From the NCBI GenBank assembly GCA_024508935.1, contig JANINW010000036.1:29765-93764 (forward strand): a stretch of 64,000 nt of DNA, written 5' to 3'. This DNA comes from Flavipsychrobacter sp. Its GTDB lineage: Bacteria > Bacteroidota > Bacteroidia > Chitinophagales > Chitinophagaceae. Under the pieces are notes generated by a model. That model was given only the letters and a program-made list of their open reading frames with translations, was not told the DNA's origin and ran no database searches. Position 1 is the stretch's first letter. Each line of letters opens with the position of its first letter. This document shows positions 7,428 through 15,216 of this stretch, piece after piece. The translations under genes were made by a program, and so were the position numbers.

Positions 7428-8144
7428 CTATTTCTTCTTTTTCTTTTCAAGGGTGAGCAGCACAATATCATCGGCACAGCGTTTTATTTCAGCAGTATCG
7501 AGGCCATCATAATAACCGCGTATATAGCGCTGCTGGTCTATTAACACCAGCTTCTGCGAATGGATGAAATCTTCTGCACCACCATCGCCGCCGGGTACTG
7601 CCAGGTGCAGCTCGTTACGGGCGTAATTGTAAATTGTTTTTTTATCGCCGGTGAGGAACCACCATTTATCATGGTTCACGCCGTGGGTGTCGCCGTATTC
7701 ACGCAGGGCATGTACCGAGTCTGCTGCTGGGTTCACAGTTATCGATACAAATTGAACAACAGTATCGAAGGAGCTTTCCATTTTAGGATTCTTTTTGAAT
7801 GCCTTTTGCAGCAGGCCGATGTTCCCTGTAAGCTTAGGACAGATGGTTGGACAACTTATGTAAAAGAAGTTCACCACCATTATCTTACCAGGTAAGTCTT
7901 TGTTCAGCGATACTGTCTCGCCCAGTTGATTAACTAAGGTTAATTCGCCTGCTTTGTGGTAATTGGTATCCGGCACCTGTTTACCGTTAACTGTTTTTGT
8001 ACCTACACTTTCAGGTATATAGTACTTTGGCAGGTATATCTTATCCTTTGCCATCAGGTGTACTATCATATAAAAAGACAACGGTAGCAAAAGCGCTACC
8101 GTCAGTCCTAATATAAATCCTTTGCTTGAACGTTTGTTACTCAT
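7428..8144 (-). CDS. SCO1/SenC family copper chaperone
   Basis: The 238-residue protein has one N-terminal membrane anchor (about residues 10-30) and a periplasmic thioredoxin-like domain. The copper ligands are present: C98 and C102 in the CPTIC motif and H195 in DFIHSQ. SCO proteins deliver copper to, or keep reduced, the CuA centre of cytochrome c oxidase subunit II. Subunit II itself is not in the window. A run of lysines ends the chain. Position between subunit IV and DUF420 in one minus-strand operon supports the role. Confidence 0.94.
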   Translation of the reverse strand: MSNKRSSKGFILGLTVALLLPLSFYMIVHLMAKDKIYLPKYYIPESVGTKTVNGKQVPDTNYHKAGELTLVNQLGETVSLNKDLPGKIMVVNFFYISCPTICPKLTGNIGLLQKAFKKNPKMESSFDTVVQFVSITVNPAADSVHALREYGDTHGVNHDKWWFLTGDKKTIYNYARNELHLAVPGGDGGAEDFIHSQKLVLIDQQRYIRGYYDGLDTAEIKRCADDIVLLTLEKKKKK

Positions 8145-8178
8145 CGCGTTGATTCTATCCCCTCCTGTTTTCTACATA

Positions 8179-8595
8179 TTAACGCGTTGGCACAGAGTGG
8201 TTCATGTGCAGCCAGAAACCGCCGTCTGCCAGGAAGGCAATAACGAACCATACGAATAAGGTAAGCGGTATCAATACGGTAATGAGGAAGCTCTTTACTT
8301 CATCGCCCAGGTGCATAAATATAGCTACAATGTAACCTGCCTTGAATATAGTAAGTGCCAGGAAGAAAAAGTTTACCAGTGCTTTAGGCATATTGTGACT
8401 GAAGAACATACCCAGTACAACTTCTACTACTGTTACCAGCAGCAATATCCAGAATACTTTCCAGATACGGCCTATCTGTTTTTTGCTTTCAGGTGATTTA
8501 ATGTCTGTATGATGAGACATTACCCCTGAATATAGTTTAGACTGGTCGCCTTCGTACAGGTGTGTTGTATCGTTTGTATTATGATGGTGTGACAT
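8179..8595 (-). CDS. Cytochrome c oxidase subunit IV family protein
   Basis: The 138-residue protein has a His-rich, hydrophilic N-terminus (MSHHHN, then a second SHH near residue 27) and three membrane segments (about 47-66, 73-93, 101-125). The core matches the prokaryotic subunit IV family (VFWILLLVTVVEVVLGM; FKAGYIVAIFMHLGDE), in which the MHLGDE region is characteristic. It is an accessory subunit of the haem-copper oxidase, supporting assembly or stability of the CuB site. It lies 34 bases after subunit III in the operon. Confidence 0.92.
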   Translation of the reverse strand: MSHHHNTNDTTHLYEGDQSKLYSGVMSHHTDIKSPESKKQIGRIWKVFWILLLVTVVEVVLGMFFSHNMPKALVNFFFLALTIFKAGYIVAIFMHLGDEVKSFLITVLIPLTLFVWFVIAFLADGGFWLHMNHSVPTR

Positions 8596-8629
8596 GTTGC
8601 TAATGTTTTTTGTTGTGAATGATAATGGA

Positions 8630-9373
8630 TTACAGCAGGTAGAAGCAGGTGAATACGAATACCCAAACCAGGTCTACAAAGTGCCAGTAAAGACCTACTT
8701 TCTCTACCATTTCATAATGGCCGCGCTGATCGTAGGTACCATTCACTACGTTTACCAGTATCAGTATCAGGAAAGCCACACCACTCAATACGTGGAAACC
8801 GTGGAAACCGGTTATGGTAAAGAAGAAATTATAGAAATTGTGCGTAGCGCTCAGCAGGTCGTTGTGCGTAGCCGACTGGTAAGCAGCGCTATGTGTGTTA
8901 TAGAAGTGCTCATAAGCATGTGCAGGTGTGTTAGGATCGGTAAAAGTACCCCACAGGCCGCCGGTCAGGTGGCCAAGGTGTGTCCATTCCCATGCCTGGC
9001 AGCTCAGGAAGCAGATACCGCCAACGATGGTCCACAGCATCCATTTAATAACGCCCCTGCGGTCTCCGTAATGGCCGGCATGTACTGCCAGTACCATTGT
9101 CACAGAGCTCATGATAAGTATGAAGGTCATCAAGCTCACAAACACCAACGGCAGATTTGCCTCTCCCATGAATGGGAATGCATGGAACACGTGGTTTGCA
9201 TCAGGCCATGCAGGGCTGAAGAAACGTTTTGTACCATAGGAGATAAGGAATGCGCCGAATGTAAAGGCATCTGACAAGAGGAAAAACCACATCATCATTT
9301 TACCATAACTCACATTGAACGGTGACCGTCCACCTCCCCATGCTTTAGTTTCAACAGTAGTTGTTTGCGACAT
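8630..9373 (-). CDS. Cytochrome c oxidase subunit III (larger of two)
   Basis: The 247-residue protein has seven predicted membrane segments and family motifs: WFFLLSDAFTFGAFLISY near 29-46, the WEWTHLG region near 108-114, FFFTITGFHGFHVLSGV near 169-185 and the C-terminal YWHFVDLVWVFVFTCFYLL. Subunit III helps proton uptake and stabilises the catalytic subunit of haem-copper oxidases. A 186-residue paralogue follows upstream in the same operon. An extra hydrophilic stretch (about 118-150) between membrane segments distinguishes this copy. Symbols are withheld because the two paralogues cannot be assigned separately. Confidence 0.94.
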   Translation of the reverse strand: MSQTTTVETKAWGGGRSPFNVSYGKMMMWFFLLSDAFTFGAFLISYGTKRFFSPAWPDANHVFHAFPFMGEANLPLVFVSLMTFILIMSSVTMVLAVHAGHYGDRRGVIKWMLWTIVGGICFLSCQAWEWTHLGHLTGGLWGTFTDPNTPAHAYEHFYNTHSAAYQSATHNDLLSATHNFYNFFFTITGFHGFHVLSGVAFLILILVNVVNGTYDQRGHYEMVEKVGLYWHFVDLVWVFVFTCFYLL

Positions 9374-9431
9374 AAATCAGATTATAAAAATTATAGTTGT
9401 TGCGAATTTGGGTGCTAATTTCTAAAGTTTT

Positions 9432-9992
9432 TTATTGATTTACCAGAAAGAACACAAATAAATAAATCCACAATGCGTCTACGAAGTGCCAGTAGGTACC
9501 TACTATTTCCAGCCCGGTAGCATTATACACCTTCACTTTGGTACGGAAAGCCCTTAAGAACACAATCAAAAGCGCCACAAGACCACCTAAAATGTGCAAC
9601 AGGTGCAATCCTGCAATAATAAACAAAAAAGACTCGCTTGGGTTGCCGTCTACACGAATATTTTCAGCATATAAGGTTTTAAAACCCATCCACTGAAACA
9701 CCCCGAACAGTATGCCCAATACAAGAGTAAGCGTTATAAACATTTTAAAACGGGGCATCAGGCGGTTTTTGAACGCCTTTATACCCATTGCCATCGTTAC
9801 ACTGCTCAGCACTATAGTAGCTGTAGAAACCCAGAATACCGCCGGCAGCCGGTAATTAACCCAGTTGCCTTGTGCATGCCTTACAATATGGGCGCTGGTA
9901 AGCCCGGCAAACATCATGACAATGCTGCCAATACCCAGCCATAAGGCAAACTTATGGGGGTGAATTCTTTTTCGTTGTACGGTCGTATCCAT
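9432..9992 (-). CDS. Cytochrome c oxidase subunit III-like protein (shorter of two)
   Basis: The 186-residue protein has five membrane segments and the subunit III ending YWHFVDALWIYLFVFFLVNQ; other marks are FALWLGIGSIVMMFAGLTSAHIVR near 14-37 and LFIIAGLHLLHILGGLVAL near 123-141. It lacks the first helices of classical subunit III, as is usual for the second subunit III-like gene of Bacteroidota oxidase operons. Both copies probably pack against subunit I, whose gene is absent from this window. It lies ten bases downstream of ctaB and 58 bases before the larger copy. Confidence 0.92.
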   Translation of the reverse strand: MDTTVQRKRIHPHKFALWLGIGSIVMMFAGLTSAHIVRHAQGNWVNYRLPAVFWVSTATIVLSSVTMAMGIKAFKNRLMPRFKMFITLTLVLGILFGVFQWMGFKTLYAENIRVDGNPSESFLFIIAGLHLLHILGGLVALLIVFLRAFRTKVKVYNATGLEIVGTYWHFVDALWIYLFVFFLVNQ

Positions 9993-10002
9993 AACCTATC
10001 CT

Positions 10003-10902
10003 TTACAATTTGTCAAATACTAATGCCAGTAACACGGTGGGCAGGTATATAAACGAAGCAAACATAACGCGGCGGGCCGATTTATGGTCGTTATTGATAT
10101 AAAAAGCAACAGAGGCTGCAAAATACATGATGCCGCAGGCTATGCTTATCCACATGCCTATGTTACCGCTCATACCTACTACCCGGGGCATAATGGCCAT
10201 AGGGATCAGTATAATGCTGTAAAACATGCACTGGAGGGCTGTAAATTTAGAACCACGTTCCTGGGAAGGAAGCATGCTGATGCCGGCTTTTTGGTATTCA
10301 TCATACCCTACCCAACCAATAGCCCAGTAATGAGGAAATTGCCAGAAGAACTGGATCAAGAACAATATCCAGCCGCCTACACCTATACTGCCTGTAGCTG
10401 CTACCCAGCCCAGCAAAGGAGGGAAAGCACCCGGAAAGGCACCTATAAACACGGCCACAGGGTGAACACGTTTCATAGGGGTGTATGCAAAGCCATATAA
10501 TAGCAAGGAGAAAAAGCTAAGAATACCTGCCAGGGGGTTGAATACATAACCCAGCAGGAAAGCACCTGAAAACCCTGACAAGGCGGCAATGACCCAGGCT
10601 TCAGCCACGCTCATCCTGCCGTCAGGCAGAGGACGCAGCATGGTACGCTTCATGGCTGAATCACCTTCGCGTTCCAGTATCTGGTTGATCGTATTGGCGC
10701 CGCCGGTAACCAGGATGCCACCTATGAATAACAACAACACCTTATCCCATTCGAAAGGGGTATGGGGAGCCAGTAGGTACCCTATGACGCTTGAGAATAC
10801 CACCATGAAGCTAAGATTGGGCTTGAGCAACTGGCTGTAATCCCTGAATTTAGCCACCAACGGCATATCCAATTTGGCTTTGATTGGCTGTTCCGGCAAC
10901 AT
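10003..10902 (-). CDS. ctaB: Protoheme IX farnesyltransferase (haem O synthase)
   Basis: The 299-residue membrane protein has eight or nine hydrophobic segments and the UbiA-type prenyl diphosphate motif NTINQILEREGD (residues 70-81) followed by MKRT (84-87) and RPLP. The second polar loop around WVGYDEYQKAGISMLP (near 197-212) is typical of CtaB. It farnesylates haem B to haem O, the precursor of haem A for aa3-type oxidases. It opens the minus-strand operon that continues with two subunit III-like genes. Subunit I, which often precedes it, is not here. A -7 element TACCTTTG stands 32 bases upstream. Confidence 0.95.
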   Translation of the reverse strand: MLPEQPIKAKLDMPLVAKFRDYSQLLKPNLSFMVVFSSVIGYLLAPHTPFEWDKVLLLFIGGILVTGGANTINQILEREGDSAMKRTMLRPLPDGRMSVAEAWVIAALSGFSGAFLLGYVFNPLAGILSFFSLLLYGFAYTPMKRVHPVAVFIGAFPGAFPPLLGWVAATGSIGVGGWILFLIQFFWQFPHYWAIGWVGYDEYQKAGISMLPSQERGSKFTALQCMFYSIILIPMAIMPRVVGMSGNIGMWISIACGIMYFAASVAFYINNDHKSARRVMFASFIYLPTVLLALVFDKL

Positions 10903-10934
10903 TACTTAACAGAAAATTAAATTGAAAAGCTGTG

Positions 10935-10942
10935 CAAAGGTA
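10935..10942 (-). promoter_or_regulatory. Promoter -7 element for the ctaB oxidase operon
   Basis: The minus strand reads TACCTTTG, a full TANNTTTG match, 32 bases before the ctaB ATG. No good TTG is seen at -33. Confidence 0.45.
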
Positions 10943-11150
10943 ATCATCATTTGTGATTTACCATTTAAGATTTAAGATTCTTATGCACAATAAATTGTCA
11001 TATCGAGGATATGAGTTTAACTGGATTAAAATAAACTGTATTAAATATCTATACTGGCAGTACAGACTATTAACGCCAGCTATTTTCCTAAGAAACATAT
11101 TATCAACAATTATTCTTTTTTATCAATAGTAGTTATTATATTTGGATTGT

Positions 11151-11224
11151 AAATAGTGCTAAAGTGCATACGTTTACTCCGTTAAAGAATAGGGTCGGCT
11201 ATTTTCATAGCCGACTATTTTTTT
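11151..11224 (+). ncRNA. Candidate small RNA with its own promoter element and terminator
   Basis: A -7 element TATATTTG (11137-11144) is followed within about 50 bases by a strong intrinsic terminator that works only on the plus strand, yet there is no plus-strand gene upstream for it to serve. The simplest reading is a transcript of about 70 bases starting near 11151. No -33 TTG is evident, and I do not recognise the RNA. The body contains no start codon with a useful reading frame. Confidence 0.35.
11194..11224 (+). terminator. Orphan intrinsic terminator (plus strand)
   Basis: A perfect eight-base stem GTCGGCTA / TAGCCGAC encloses TTTTCA and is followed by TATTTTTTT. The reverse strand has no T run, so the direction is plus. 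No upstream plus-strand gene is visible. Confidence 0.75.
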
Positions 11225-11244
11225 GAGAAAACCGTATTAAGTTT

Positions 11245-11282
11245 AATAAGAAAGCCTGCAGAGATCTGCAGGCTTTCTTATT
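11245..11282. terminator. Bidirectional terminator after the TPM operon
   Basis: The perfect 18-base inverted repeat AATAAGAAAGCCTGCAGA and its complement are separated by two bases; A/T-rich arms make it usable in both directions. It lies 33 bases beyond the stop of the Gly-rich TPM gene on the minus strand. Confidence 0.75.
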
Positions 11283-11315
11283 AAGAATGAGCTCTTTATA
11301 ATCTTGCGCTACTGC

Positions 11316-12104
11316 TTACCAATTACCGCCGGCACCACCGCCACCAAAGCTACCGCCGCCAAAACCACCGAAACCACCGCCGCTTCCGCTGCTTCCGCCG
11401 CCCCAGCCACCGCCGCCAAAACCACTGCCGCCTATAAAACCACCACCAAAGCCACGGAAACCACGGCCACTCATATATGAGCCTCCACCTCCGCCACCTT
11501 TGCTTATGGCTATCACTATTATCACTACGATAAGCACTATAACCCAGGCAGGTATTTTGTCACCTTTTTCCTCTTTAGGGTCTGCTTTGTACTCTCCTTT
11601 AGTGGCTTTTATAATAGCATCGGCGGCCCGGCTAAAACCTTCGTAATATTTACCTTCTTTAAACGAAGGCACCATTTCTTTCCGGTATATCTGGCCGGTA
11701 GTTGCATCTGTCAATGCACCTTCCAGCCCATAGCCTACCGCTATAAATGCTTTCCGGTCCTCCAGCGAGGCCAATATTAATACCCCGTTATCTTTACCTT
11801 TCTGCCCTACCCCCCATTTTATACCTAATTCAATAGCATAATCAGACGCATCATATCCACCCAGGTTTTTGATGGTTACAACCGTTATTTGCGTAGACGA
11901 AGACTTTTCATACTCCAGCAATTTCTGTTCAAGTTCAGCAACTTCGCTACCGCTCATCATACCGGCAAAATCATTTACCAGCCTGGGCGGGGTTGGCTTT
12001 GCAGGAAAATCGCTGTCTGATGCCCATGCAAATGAATGCAGCAATACCAGCATACAGGCCATACCTGCATACTTCAAGGTCTTAAAAAAATGGCTGAATA
12101 TCAT
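11316..12104 (-). CDS. TPM-domain protein with transmembrane helix and Gly-rich tail
   Basis: The 262-residue protein has a signal peptide (residues 1-28, ending WAS), a TPM domain (about 35-165; VNDFAGMMS, SSTQITVVTIKNLGG, IKWGVGQKGKDNGVLIL, VGYGLEGALTDA), a transmembrane segment (about 186-203) and a 60-residue tail made almost wholly of Gly, Ser, Phe and Trp. The TPM domain faces the periplasm; in plants and some bacteria related domains have acid phosphatase or photosystem-repair roles, but none is shown for this group. It ends a LemA-TPM-TPM operon and overlaps the preceding gene by four bases (ATGA). Confidence 0.9.
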   Translation of the reverse strand: MIFSHFFKTLKYAGMACMLVLLHSFAWASDSDFPAKPTPPRLVNDFAGMMSGSEVAELEQKLLEYEKSSSTQITVVTIKNLGGYDASDYAIELGIKWGVGQKGKDNGVLILASLEDRKAFIAVGYGLEGALTDATTGQIYRKEMVPSFKEGKYYEGFSRAADAIIKATKGEYKADPKEEKGDKIPAWVIVLIVVIIVIAISKGGGGGGSYMSGRGFRGFGGGFIGGSGFGGGGWGGGSSGSGGGFGGFGGGSFGGGGAGGNW

Positions 12105-12559
12105 TTACCAAAAACTATTTCGTCCGGCAATTCGTTGCGTGTTACGGTTGGGTCAAACGGGAAATGCTGCGCCATTGCCTTACCCAGTTCATTGATGCAG
12201 ATACATAAGCCTTCTGTTATAAGCCCTTGCTGCAGGTAACTTTTCAACTGGGCCGCAGCATGCTCCCAAAACTCGGCACCTCCTGCACGTTTATATATCT
12301 CTTCATCTCCTGCCAAGGCAAATTGCTTGTCTTCGGTAGCCAGGTATACCAGTACTGCATTGCGTTTCTCCGTTTCTATCATTCCCAACTGATGGAATAA
12401 TTCAACAGCACGGTCTACAGGATTCACATAGGAACACCTGCTTTCCATATAGATACGCAGTTCACCGGTAGTTTTGCTTTCCGCATCACGTATACAAGCC
12501 ACTACCTGCTCCTGCTGGGCAGGCGTTAGCAGTGACTTCTTCTTCCAGAATGAGAACAT
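12101..12559 (-). CDS. Short soluble TPM-domain protein
   Basis: The 152-residue protein is a TPM domain alone (TTGELRIYMESRCSYV near 30-45, RNAVLVYLATEDKQFALAGD near 68-87, GLITEGLCICINELGKAMA near 117-135). It has no signal peptide or membrane segment, so unlike its neighbour it should be cytoplasmic or membrane-peripheral. Paired TPM genes, one anchored and one soluble, directly after LemA recur in Bacteroidota, which implies a shared function, but none is established. It lies 21 bases after lemA and overlaps the next gene by four bases. Confidence 0.87.
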   Translation of the reverse strand: MFSFWKKKSLLTPAQQEQVVACIRDAESKTTGELRIYMESRCSYVNPVDRAVELFHQLGMIETEKRNAVLVYLATEDKQFALAGDEEIYKRAGGAEFWEHAAAQLKSYLQQGLITEGLCICINELGKAMAQHFPFDPTVTRNELPDEIVFGK

Positions 12560-12580
12560 ATTACTCAGATAAGTAGTTGG

Positions 12581-13171
12581 TTAAAACTGAACCTGGGGGG
12601 CTTTTTGAGCGCCGGCATCAGCTTCAAACATACCCTTAGGCGCAAAGCCCAGCATTCCTGCTACAATATTATTCGGGAAGGTGCGTACAGAAACATTATA
12701 GCCTTGTACAGCTTCATTATAATTCTTACGAGCTACTGTGATGCGGTTCTCTGTGCCTTCCAGTTGATCTTGCAAAGCAAGGAAGTTCTGGTTGGCTTTC
12801 AATTCAGGGTATTGTTCACTCACCACCATCAAACGGCCTAATGCCTGGCTGAGTTCACCTTGTGCAGATTGAAATTCACGCAGTTTTTCAGGCGTGAGGT
12901 TATCAGGGTTTACCTGTATAGATGTGGCTTTAGCACGTGCGTTGATCACATCTGTCAAGGTTTTCTGCTCGAAGTTGGCTGCACCTTTCACCGTATTTAC
13001 CAGGTTAGGCACCAGGTCTGCACGGCGCTGATATTGGTTTTGTACTTCTCCCCATTTACTCTTTACATTCTCATCTGTACTTACCAGCGTCTTTTGCAGG
13101 TTACAAGTCATACATCCGCCTATAAGCAAGATGCCCAGCAGTACTACTAATACAAGTGTGCCTTTTTTCAT
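12581..13171 (-). CDS. LemA family protein
   Basis: I place the start at ATG 13171, giving 196 residues, not at the in-frame ATG at 13228, because the upstream terminator and the promoter both lie between. The N-terminus then reads as a lipoprotein-like signal with LIGGC at residues 16-20 and a membrane helix. The rest is the LemA four-helix domain (VKSKWGEVQNQYQRRADLVPN, cut short here, near 35-54; VARKNYNEAVQGYN near 150). LemA proteins expose a helical bundle outside the membrane; their function is unknown. First gene of a LemA-TPM-TPM operon. Confidence 0.9.
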   Translation of the reverse strand: MKKGTLVLVVLLGILLIGGCMTCNLQKTLVSTDENVKSKWGEVQNQYQRRADLVPNLVNTVKGAANFEQKTLTDVINARAKATSIQVNPDNLTPEKLREFQSAQGELSQALGRLMVVSEQYPELKANQNFLALQDQLEGTENRITVARKNYNEAVQGYNVSVRTFPNNIVAGMLGFAPKGMFEADAGAQKAPQVQF

Positions 13172-13188
13172 TGTGTGTGAAATTTTAT

Positions 13189-13221
13189 CAAAAATACTGT
13201 TTCCATTGAATATCAAGCAAA
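13189..13221 (-). promoter_or_regulatory. Promoter of the LemA-TPM-TPM operon
   Basis: On the minus strand TTTG (13218-13221) is followed after 21 bases by TATTTTTG (13189-13196), a full Bacteroidota promoter. The ATG is 17 bases further. The -33 element overlaps the T run of the preceding gene's terminator. Confidence 0.65.
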
Positions 13222-13246
13222 AAAGCATCCCACAATGCAGGATGCC
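13219..13246 (-). terminator. Terminator of the gene at 13272-13772
   Basis: The stem GGCATCC/GGGATGC-type (arms 13240-13245 and 13225-13230) is followed on the minus strand by six T. It lies 26 bases after the stop of the outer membrane protein gene. Confidence 0.7.
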
Positions 13247-13271
13247 TTATATAACTTGTTAATGAGTTGAA

Positions 13272-13772
13272 TTAGAAATAAAAACGGGCAGATGCGCCAA
13301 ACATATTGTGAGAGAAGAATTCTGCTTCGCTCACAAAGTTTACAGCCGGTTTAATATCTAAGCTTAAGCCTAATGGTATACGTTTGAATACATATTCAAC
13401 ACCACCAATGGCATCGATACCGAAAATAGCCCTGTTATCGTCCATATAACGGCCTTCGCTGCTTACATAGCGATACCCCCTGTCCCATACGCCGGTATGT
13501 AAACCACCACCCAGAAACATGCGCCAGGATGGATCAGGAAAGTAGATATGTCCTTCCAGCAGGGCAACTGCGTTAAAGCTTTGGCCTTCCAAACCCATTA
13601 TGCCGCCTGCGTTCAACTGCCCCTCAAAAGCTAGGTGTTTTGAAATATAGAATTTGCCGGTCAGTCCGCCACCATCAGGAGTGGCACGCAGGCCCAAGGC
13701 TGAACTGCCTCTTTGGGCAAAACCGGATGTAGTAATAAGTACTGCAGCTAAAAATAACATTATCCTTTTCAT
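13272..13772 (-). CDS. Small outer-membrane beta-barrel-like protein
   Basis: From ATG 13772 the product has 166 residues with a signal peptide (1-19, ending FAQ); the longer frame from 13826 only adds non-signal sequence. The mature chain alternates short beta-strands ending in aromatic residues (ALGLRATPDGGGLTGKFY, AVALLEGHIYF, VEYVFKRI) and finishes with ARFYF, a C-terminal Phe as in outer membrane barrels. It resembles the small barrel proteins common in Bacteroidota. Function is unknown. The gene stands alone, with its own terminator. Confidence 0.7.
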   Translation of the reverse strand: MKRIMLFLAAVLITTSGFAQRGSSALGLRATPDGGGLTGKFYISKHLAFEGQLNAGGIMGLEGQSFNAVALLEGHIYFPDPSWRMFLGGGLHTGVWDRGYRYVSSEGRYMDDNRAIFGIDAIGGVEYVFKRIPLGLSLDIKPAVNFVSEAEFFSHNMFGASARFYF

Positions 13773-13907
13773 ATAAACATGTTTTGTTAACCTATGCAGC
13801 ATACAAAAAATCGTACCCTGCCACAATGTTTTAAAAATGAGTAAACCTTTTTTTGAAAACTTTAACGACTTTTGGGGCTTAATATTTAGCTATACAAACA
13901 GCAGACG

Positions 13908-15173
13908 ATGCAAGCATCTTTTGAGGCAACACTTGAATACGCACAGGAACAAGACAATATTGATATATTATTCCCATTCCGCGAACGCTTCCGCTTCCCG
14001 CAGCACGAAGGCAGGGATGTGAGCTATTTCTGCGGCAATTCGCTGGGCTTGCAGCCCAAAAGCGTTGCTTACCTGATGCAGCAGGAACTGGAAGACTGGG
14101 CCCGTTTTGGTGTAGAAGGCCATTTTGAGGCACGCAATCCTTGGTTCTCTTACCACCACCTGTTTGGCGAAAGGCTGGCCAAAATAGTAGGCGCCCACAA
14201 AGATGAAGTTGTAGCAACCAATACACTGACTGTTAACCTGCATCTACTAATGATGTCTTTTTACCGCCCCGAAGGGAAACGGTATAAGATCATTATGGAA
14301 GCGGGTGCGTTTCCTTCCGACCAATACGCAGTTGAAACGCAGGTGCGTATGTATGGCTACGATCCGGAGGATGCTATTATAGAGATAAAACCACGCGATG
14401 GCCACTATATAATTGAAGAGGAAGATATACTGAATGCAATAGAGGCCGCGGGCGATTCGTTGGCGTTGGTAATGTTTGGCGGTGTAAATTATTATACCGG
14501 GCAGTTTTTCGACCTGAAAATAATAACCGCTGCAGCCCACCGCGTGGGAGCTTACGCTGGTTACGACCTTGCCCATGCCGTAGGTAATATACCATTGCAA
14601 CTACACGATTGGAATGTGGACTTTGCCTGCTGGTGTTCTTATAAATATCTTAATTCCGGCCCTGGTGCCGTTGGCGGTATATATGTACATGAACACCATT
14701 GCAGCAATCCTAAAATATTCCGCCTGGGTGGCTGGTGGGGCAATGAGGAAAAGACCCGATTTAAAATGGAGAAGGGCTTTGTTCCTCAAAACAATGCCGG
14801 CAGCTGGCAAATGAGTAATGCTCCTGTATTTAATATGGTGGCACACAATGCATCGCTGGACATTTTTGATAAGGCCGGCATGCAGGCCCTCCGCGAAAAA
14901 AGTGAACATCTTACTGCATACATGGAATGGCTGTTGAAACAGATCACCCACCTGCCATTCGAAATAATAACACCGTCTCAATCCCATCGCCGCGGATGCC
15001 AGCTATCATTGCTATTCAGTGATCGCGGACGTGAGGTGTTTGATAAACTCACCGAAAATGGCGTAGTGGCAGACTGGCGCGAACCGAATGTAATACGCAT
15101 AGCACCGGTGCCGCTATACAATACATACGAAGACTGCTACCGTTTCTACGAGATACTAAACAGCATAAAATAA
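13908..15173 (+). CDS. kynU: Kynureninase
   Basis: The 421-residue protein is full length for PLP-dependent kynureninase, which cleaves kynurenine (or 3-hydroxykynurenine) to anthranilate (or 3-hydroxyanthranilate) and alanine in tryptophan breakdown and NAD synthesis. Family marks are YFCGNSLGLQPKS near 38-50, the cofactor-binding GYDLAHAVGNIPL near 219-231 and the Schiff-base lysine K246 in SYKYLNSGPG. C-terminal RRGCQLSLLF and the VADWREPNVIRIAPVPLYN segment also fit. No kynurenine 3-monooxygenase or other pathway gene is nearby. It is followed after 43 bases by ribF on the same strand. Confidence 0.96.
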   Translation: MQASFEATLEYAQEQDNIDILFPFRERFRFPQHEGRDVSYFCGNSLGLQPKSVAYLMQQELEDWARFGVEGHFEARNPWFSYHHLFGERLAKIVGAHKDEVVATNTLTVNLHLLMMSFYRPEGKRYKIIMEAGAFPSDQYAVETQVRMYGYDPEDAIIEIKPRDGHYIIEEEDILNAIEAAGDSLALVMFGGVNYYTGQFFDLKIITAAAHRVGAYAGYDLAHAVGNIPLQLHDWNVDFACWCSYKYLNSGPGAVGGIYVHEHHCSNPKIFRLGGWWGNEEKTRFKMEKGFVPQNNAGSWQMSNAPVFNMVAHNASLDIFDKAGMQALREKSEHLTAYMEWLLKQITHLPFEIITPSQSHRRGCQLSLLFSDRGREVFDKLTENGVVADWREPNVIRIAPVPLYNTYEDCYRFYEILNSIK

Positions 15174-15216
15174 ACAACTGTTGTAGATACAACATATATT
15201 TACAGCAGAACTGTAC

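Larger units (their letters stand above)
10903..11315. other. 413-base AT-rich gap holding promoter, candidate small RNA and two terminators
   Basis: No open reading frame that I can support lies here. From left to right it contains the ctaB promoter element (10935-10942, minus), an AT-rich stretch with no recognised structure (10950-11130), a plus-strand -7-like TATATTTG (11137-11144), a plus-strand terminator (11194-11224) and a bidirectional hairpin (11245-11282). Confidence 0.6.

Noticed and set aside
8594-9274. Long plus-strand open frame across the subunit III gene
   Set aside because: It is antisense to a well-supported oxidase gene and encodes no recognisable domain.
11316-11500. Low-complexity GC-rich DNA as a satellite repeat
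   Set aside because: It is the Gly-rich coding tail of the TPM protein on the minus strand, not an independent repeat.
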